A DNA stretch of 64,000 nucleotides from Larix kaempferi (lineage: Eukaryota > Streptophyta > Pinopsida > Pinales > Pinaceae): assembly GCA_027924585.1 (NCBI GenBank), contig BSBM01000092.1, positions 5,804,001-5,868,000 on the forward strand, in the 5' to 3' direction. This document shows positions 60,126 to 64,000 of this stretch, piece by piece. Position 1 is the first letter of the stretch, and each line of letters begins with the position of its first letter. The position numbers were made by a program, and so were the translations under genes. The notes under the pieces are model-generated. The model had not been told where the DNA came from. It did no database searches and was given only the letters and a program-made list of their open reading frames with translations.

Positions 60126-60928
60126 CACTCCCATAGTAATTGTGTTTGTATCTACCCGATTCAAATTGTAATTAATAAGCAACTCTTCCCCTGCAAATAT
60201 TGATTTAATGGCACATACAAAAACACGGTTTCCTTCACGCCCCTCAAATTTGCAGTTGCGTTGCTTAATTGTAGACCCTGGTTGTGTACTATTTATAACT
60301 CCGCAATATTCCTTGTGGCCTTTGGCCTTCCATCAATGTACAACGTTGCTCCTTTATTTTGATCTTTGTCTTTCAACTAAAAATAGTTTGCTAACAATCC
60401 ATATCTACGCATACTTTGTGTATATTGAACCAGGCGCATCCAATCTTTGTAGTTGTAACAAGGTCCAACATACTCCATCAATTTTGGACATCTGTCATAA
60501 CCGACCTTTATGCCATCCATGCAAAACAACCCCAAACCATGTAATGATGACGATGCAATTCGATATATCCTCCCGTTCACACAAAAATCTGTGTTCAGTT
60601 GAGCAAGATCCTTGGGTACCCATTGTTTCACTATATGTCTGTACGTCAAGGGCACCTCGATGTCTCCTATTGTCTCATCATCATAGGAACATGACCCCCC
60701 TTCAGCGAGAAAAAATTCCATGCGTTTATGGAATTTTGTTCTGATCTTTTGACATCTAGTTGATAAAAATCTTGTAGACCTACTCGATGTCTCACTTTCC
60801 TCTAGCCTTCCTAAACTCACCTTGCTCGAGGAAGACAAATATGACAAATACCTTTTTGGTTCTACCTGCACCATGGGAAATTTTTTTAGATACGACCTCA
60901 AGCCATAACGCCTCTTAAAAGGTGACAT
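60126..60928 (-). pseudogene. SET-domain first exon, interrupted
   Basis: ATG at 60928. A basic N-terminal region of about 100 residues precedes a SET-like fold: RIASSSLHGLGLFCMDGI (residues 123-140; SET pattern GWGLF), LMEYVG (150-155), RYGLLANY, then past a TAG at 60377 GATLYIDGRPKATRNIA, INSTQ, and VFVCAIKSIFAGEELLINYN (pattern GEEL-x-x-x-Y). A one-base loss near 60300 shifts the frame. SET domains transfer methyl groups to lysines, commonly in histones. The donor at 60125 (GTACAT) leads in frame toward the mini-exon array. The usual NHS-C motif is replaced by INST, as I recall from a plant-specific SET subgroup, so catalytic ability of the ancestor is uncertain. Confidence 0.7.
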
Positions 60929-61400
60929 GTAGCGCCTTTTATAAGGTGACTTTTACCGCCTAGGTGTAGGTATTGGTTAAGGGCTGCACGTTAAGTTTAT
61001 GGGCTATATTTTAAACCTCGGGTCCTGGGATTTTAGCTACATTTTTTGGCAGTGAATATGAGTTTCAGGTTCATTTTTTTTGTTTCAATTTCATTTTTAA
61101 TCTCATTTTTTGTTTCTACTACTGTGGGTGAAGAGAGCAAGTCAGGGAAATGTTGGTCTTACAACCTTCTGCAACTGATAATAGTATGGCACCAGAGTCG
61201 CTCCATGCCTCTTACAAAGGCACTACAAGGCATATCCATAGTTCATATTAGAAAGTTGCAATGCATTAAGGCATGCAATTTCCACTATCATCATACGTAG
61301 TTAGCATGCCTCCACCAAATGTAAACTCCTTTGTTTTATTACATCTAATAAACAAGTACCACTGAAACTAAATAAAACAACATTAACAAAACATAATTTT
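60929..61400. other. Upstream flank of the SET pseudogene; no gene supported
   Basis: A plus-strand frame at 61052-61300 begins with a hydrophobic, signal-peptide-like stretch (MSFRFIFFVSISFLISFFV), but it is T-rich, short and has no partner motif. Confidence 0.4.
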
Positions 61401-63400
61401 CATCTCTTTCGACTTTTCCACATTACCGCTACCAGTTGGATCATTGTGTTAAAGTAATCTTCAGTAACATCTAATTTCTAACAATATTTAATGAACATTA
61501 ACCTAAGTAAAGAATATAGGTACTTTAGGGTACTTACACCGTAATGTGGAACCTTCTTGTTGGATACTCATAATTATTACTTTCACTGAAACCTGTACCT
61601 CTCAGAGGTCAGCCAACACTAGGAACCTGCTAACCCTACTAAAGGGTAAGTACAAACCAGAGAGAGAGAAAGAGAGAAAGGTTGTATGCAACAGTAGTTA
61701 TAAGACAAAGACAGTTACATTCGTAACAGAAGTTAAATAAAGCACAAAGAATGATTACAACAAAAGTCTTATTGCAAGTAAAACCTTAACATAAAAACAC
61801 ATAAATCATAAGTGGGGTACTAGGGTCATTTAGGGGACAAACAACCATAGTACCCAAGGGACCAAAAACGTTAAAGGGTGGTACAAACAACTCAAGATGG
61901 GAGAAATGACCCTATCAATCACACGCCAAGGAAAAGGTACCACAATATGAATCAAAGCATTAGGTATCTCATAAAAGGAAGTTATGATGCAAGTTTTAAG
62001 TCACTATTTGACACTAGAGAATACTTGATTTTGACAACAAAATCTATAAAACTATTGGAACAAATGGTAAACGATTTCATTTTAAAAGGATGCAATAGAA
62101 CTTGTAAAATATACAAAGTAAAGCGCAAAGAATGATTACAAAAAAATTCTTAATGCAACTAAAATCTTAACAGAAAAACACATATCTGATCACCAACAAT
62201 TTTGTCTGACAGGACATGTCTTAACTACTTAATACAAAAAATAAAAAATAAAAATAAAATTCAACTTCTCACCTTTAACACTACCAGATGGTCATTGTGT
62301 TGAAGTAATCTTCAGTAACATGTGATAATAAACTTTTTTAATTTACAAGAAAATAAATATGTGAATATACTTACCTGGGTGTAGATGTTTCCTATAATAT
62401 ACTCAGAAGAGTTACTTTCAGAAATGACTGTGCCTCTTTGAGGCCAATCAACTCTAGGAACCAAGTGACCCTATTAGAGGGTTAGTGAAAACCAAAGAGA
62501 GAGATGACTGAGCTATGGTACAGTCAATAAAAGAAAGTCAATGAATGCCAAAAGGTTCAGTACAATCACAATAAAGATCAGCCCTTAATAAGCCTCAGCA
62601 TCACAAATATAACTCAACAAATATATATAACCACATATCAAGAACTACACACGAAATATGAGCATATAAAACAAAGGTCAGTAAAAAAAACAAAATAACT
62701 TAAAAACTATGTCCAAACTGCCCATACAAAATTTCAACCCTCATAGATGAGCTCACAGCGAGTAGAATGAGGCCACAGAGACTCACGACCTCCACATATG
62801 AGTACACAGAAGGGTAAAGCAAACCCTTAATACCTCACGACCCTTACTAAAACAAACAGTAGAGAAAAACTAGGGCTCACGGCTGAGTCTGAGTGTCACA
62901 ACCTCCCCAACAGGAAGAAGGAGAGCAGATCAAAAAAAAAAGTAGGCAAAAAGGTTATCGATCAAATTTCAATAACCTTCAAACTTCAAAAATAGATCTG
63001 GAAAATAAAAGATAAAAATAAAATAAATAAATAAAAAGTAAAGTAGAATGTCTTAGGTGGGTACCAGGGTTACCCAATTAATTAGGTGAGGTACAAAGAC
63101 CAACCAGTAAGGTACAAGTCAAAAAGAAAAGAGTGGGTATAAAGACTCATAACCATTTGGACTAAAGGGGTGTACCTCAAATGTGGAAAAACTACCATAG
63201 TACCCATAAGACCAAAAACATAAAGGAAAGGTACCACAAAAATATTATGAACAAAATGAAAGGACCGAAAGTCAATCAACCAAGTTGGGGTACAACCAAT
63301 CATCTCTCTCTCAAATGTACTAGTGTTCCATATAACCTGAAAGTCCATCGTCACTATAAAAAGAAAAGTCCACACGGATGATGTGATTATGTTGTCCTTT
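61400..63400. repeat. Diverged duplicated blocks in AT-rich sequence
   Basis: Three pairs: 61425-61480 with 62275-62325 (ATTGTGTTRAAGTAATCTTC), 61545-61670 with 62385-62500 (AACTCTAGGAACC, ACCCTA, AGAGAGAGA), 61741-61800 with 62122-62185 (CAAAGAATGATTACAA). A fourth pair is 61810-61955 with 63055-63245 (CCATAGTACCCA, GGTACCACAA). This looks like an old segmental duplication about 0.4-1.2 kb apart. No coding sequence. Confidence 0.6.
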
Positions 63401-64000
63401 AGACTACTCCTAAGTTCAAGCATTAGTGGCTCCATCAAGCGGTGTCCACTCCCTTGAGAAGACCATCTAACTCAACCATCTCAAAGACCTATGAGAAGAG
63501 GAAATCACACATAATCATATTGGTAATTGATCATGTAAGAACTCAAAAACCCTAAAGCAACATAGCATGCAGAAGGGGAGCCAAGAAAAGAAGAGGCACA
63601 CAGGACAAAAACAAGCTCTAAAACTGTACCAACTGATGTCACAACAAGCAAGCTACAACAAAAAGTTCAGAATGACAACAAGAAGCACTATAAAATAAAA
63701 TACCATCTAAAAGGTATGATAGCAAGAAATCTTCTTAACTGAGGTCTGGAGACCTCAACAGATCGTATCCTCCACAAGGTGATGAAATCCATGTCAAACA
63801 ATACGAAGTGAGAGACCAAAGTGGAAGGATATCCCTCTACCAAAAAGGATCATGGGTAAAATAATCCTAGAATAAAAGCCACTAAGCTACCCCGTTCATG
63901 ACACGTCCGAGAAGGTTAACCGAAGCTTCTGCCCTTGAGCCCTTGTATCACCTATACGAAAAATATAAGGAAGACAATGGAGAGGTGTCCTTAGGCGCTA
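63401..64000. other. No feature recognised
   Basis: AT-rich, A-rich on the plus strand, no domain in any frame and no repeat edge seen before the window ends. Confidence 0.5.

Noticed and set aside
60208-60744. Plus-strand 178-codon frame
   Set aside because: Opposite strand of the SET exon, which explains the region better.
61046-61300. Small secreted protein with signal-peptide-like start
   Set aside because: T-rich hydrophobic run only; no conserved Cys pattern and no promoter or neighbour support.

Overview
This is nuclear DNA of a large-genome land plant, most likely a gymnosperm or another lineage with heavy retrotransposon load; the species cannot be fixed from the sequence. The evidence is plant-type LTR retrotransposons (Ty1/copia, Ty3/gypsy chromoviruses with C-terminal chromodomains, Ty3/gypsy Athila/Tat-like elements), initiator-Met tRNA primer sites, intron-split coding remnants, and no bacterial gene layout. 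I found no intact cellular gene, no tRNA, rRNA or CRISPR. Nearly all coding sequence is retrotransposon-derived and decayed.

Layout. 1-3396: 3' part of a copia element (+) with a long tandem-repeat tail and its 3' LTR. About 4358-48210: an old Athila/Tat-like element, called H here (+), whose gag and pol are split into four pieces (4358-4898, 13229-13643, 25009-25469, 46983-48210) by three insertions. Insertion A (4899-13228, -, TSD ATATC) has two 657-bp LTRs but lacks RT, RNase H and integrase. Insertion C1 (13644-25008, +) is a chromovirus that itself carries a second copy of the same family, C2 (17211-23248, +). Insertion D (25470-46982, -, TSD TATCA) is a larger chromovirus. Inside D lie the 5' part of a gypsy element E (about 27036-29270, +) and a large Athila/Tat-like element F (29271-41338, -), joined by a deletion that removed the rest of E, part of D and most of F's 3' LTR.

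48230-50160 holds a decayed minus-strand coding region and a striking array of paired GATATC palindromes. 50818-55291 is C3, a third copy of the C family with TSD GCACC, which kept gag but lost RT. 56790-60928 (-) is a multi-exon pseudogene: a SET-domain first exon, then an array of six phase-0 mini-exons built from a duplicated exon-intron dimer, then transposon-protein-like exons. 61400-64000 is AT-rich with diverged duplicated blocks and no gene.

The most interesting biology is in A and F. Both are relatives with the same extra architecture: a novel N-terminal domain before gag, five CCHC knuckles, a DLGS-type protease and, downstream of the integrase position, a long accessory ORF (a conserved domain followed by a coiled coil). 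In F that ORF has a TATA box of its own upstream. F also has a second gag-like domain between protease and RT. F's gag-pol, 6.6 kb, is in one frame with no net frameshift and is broken only by point stops, mostly TAG, as expected from deamination of methylated CAG.
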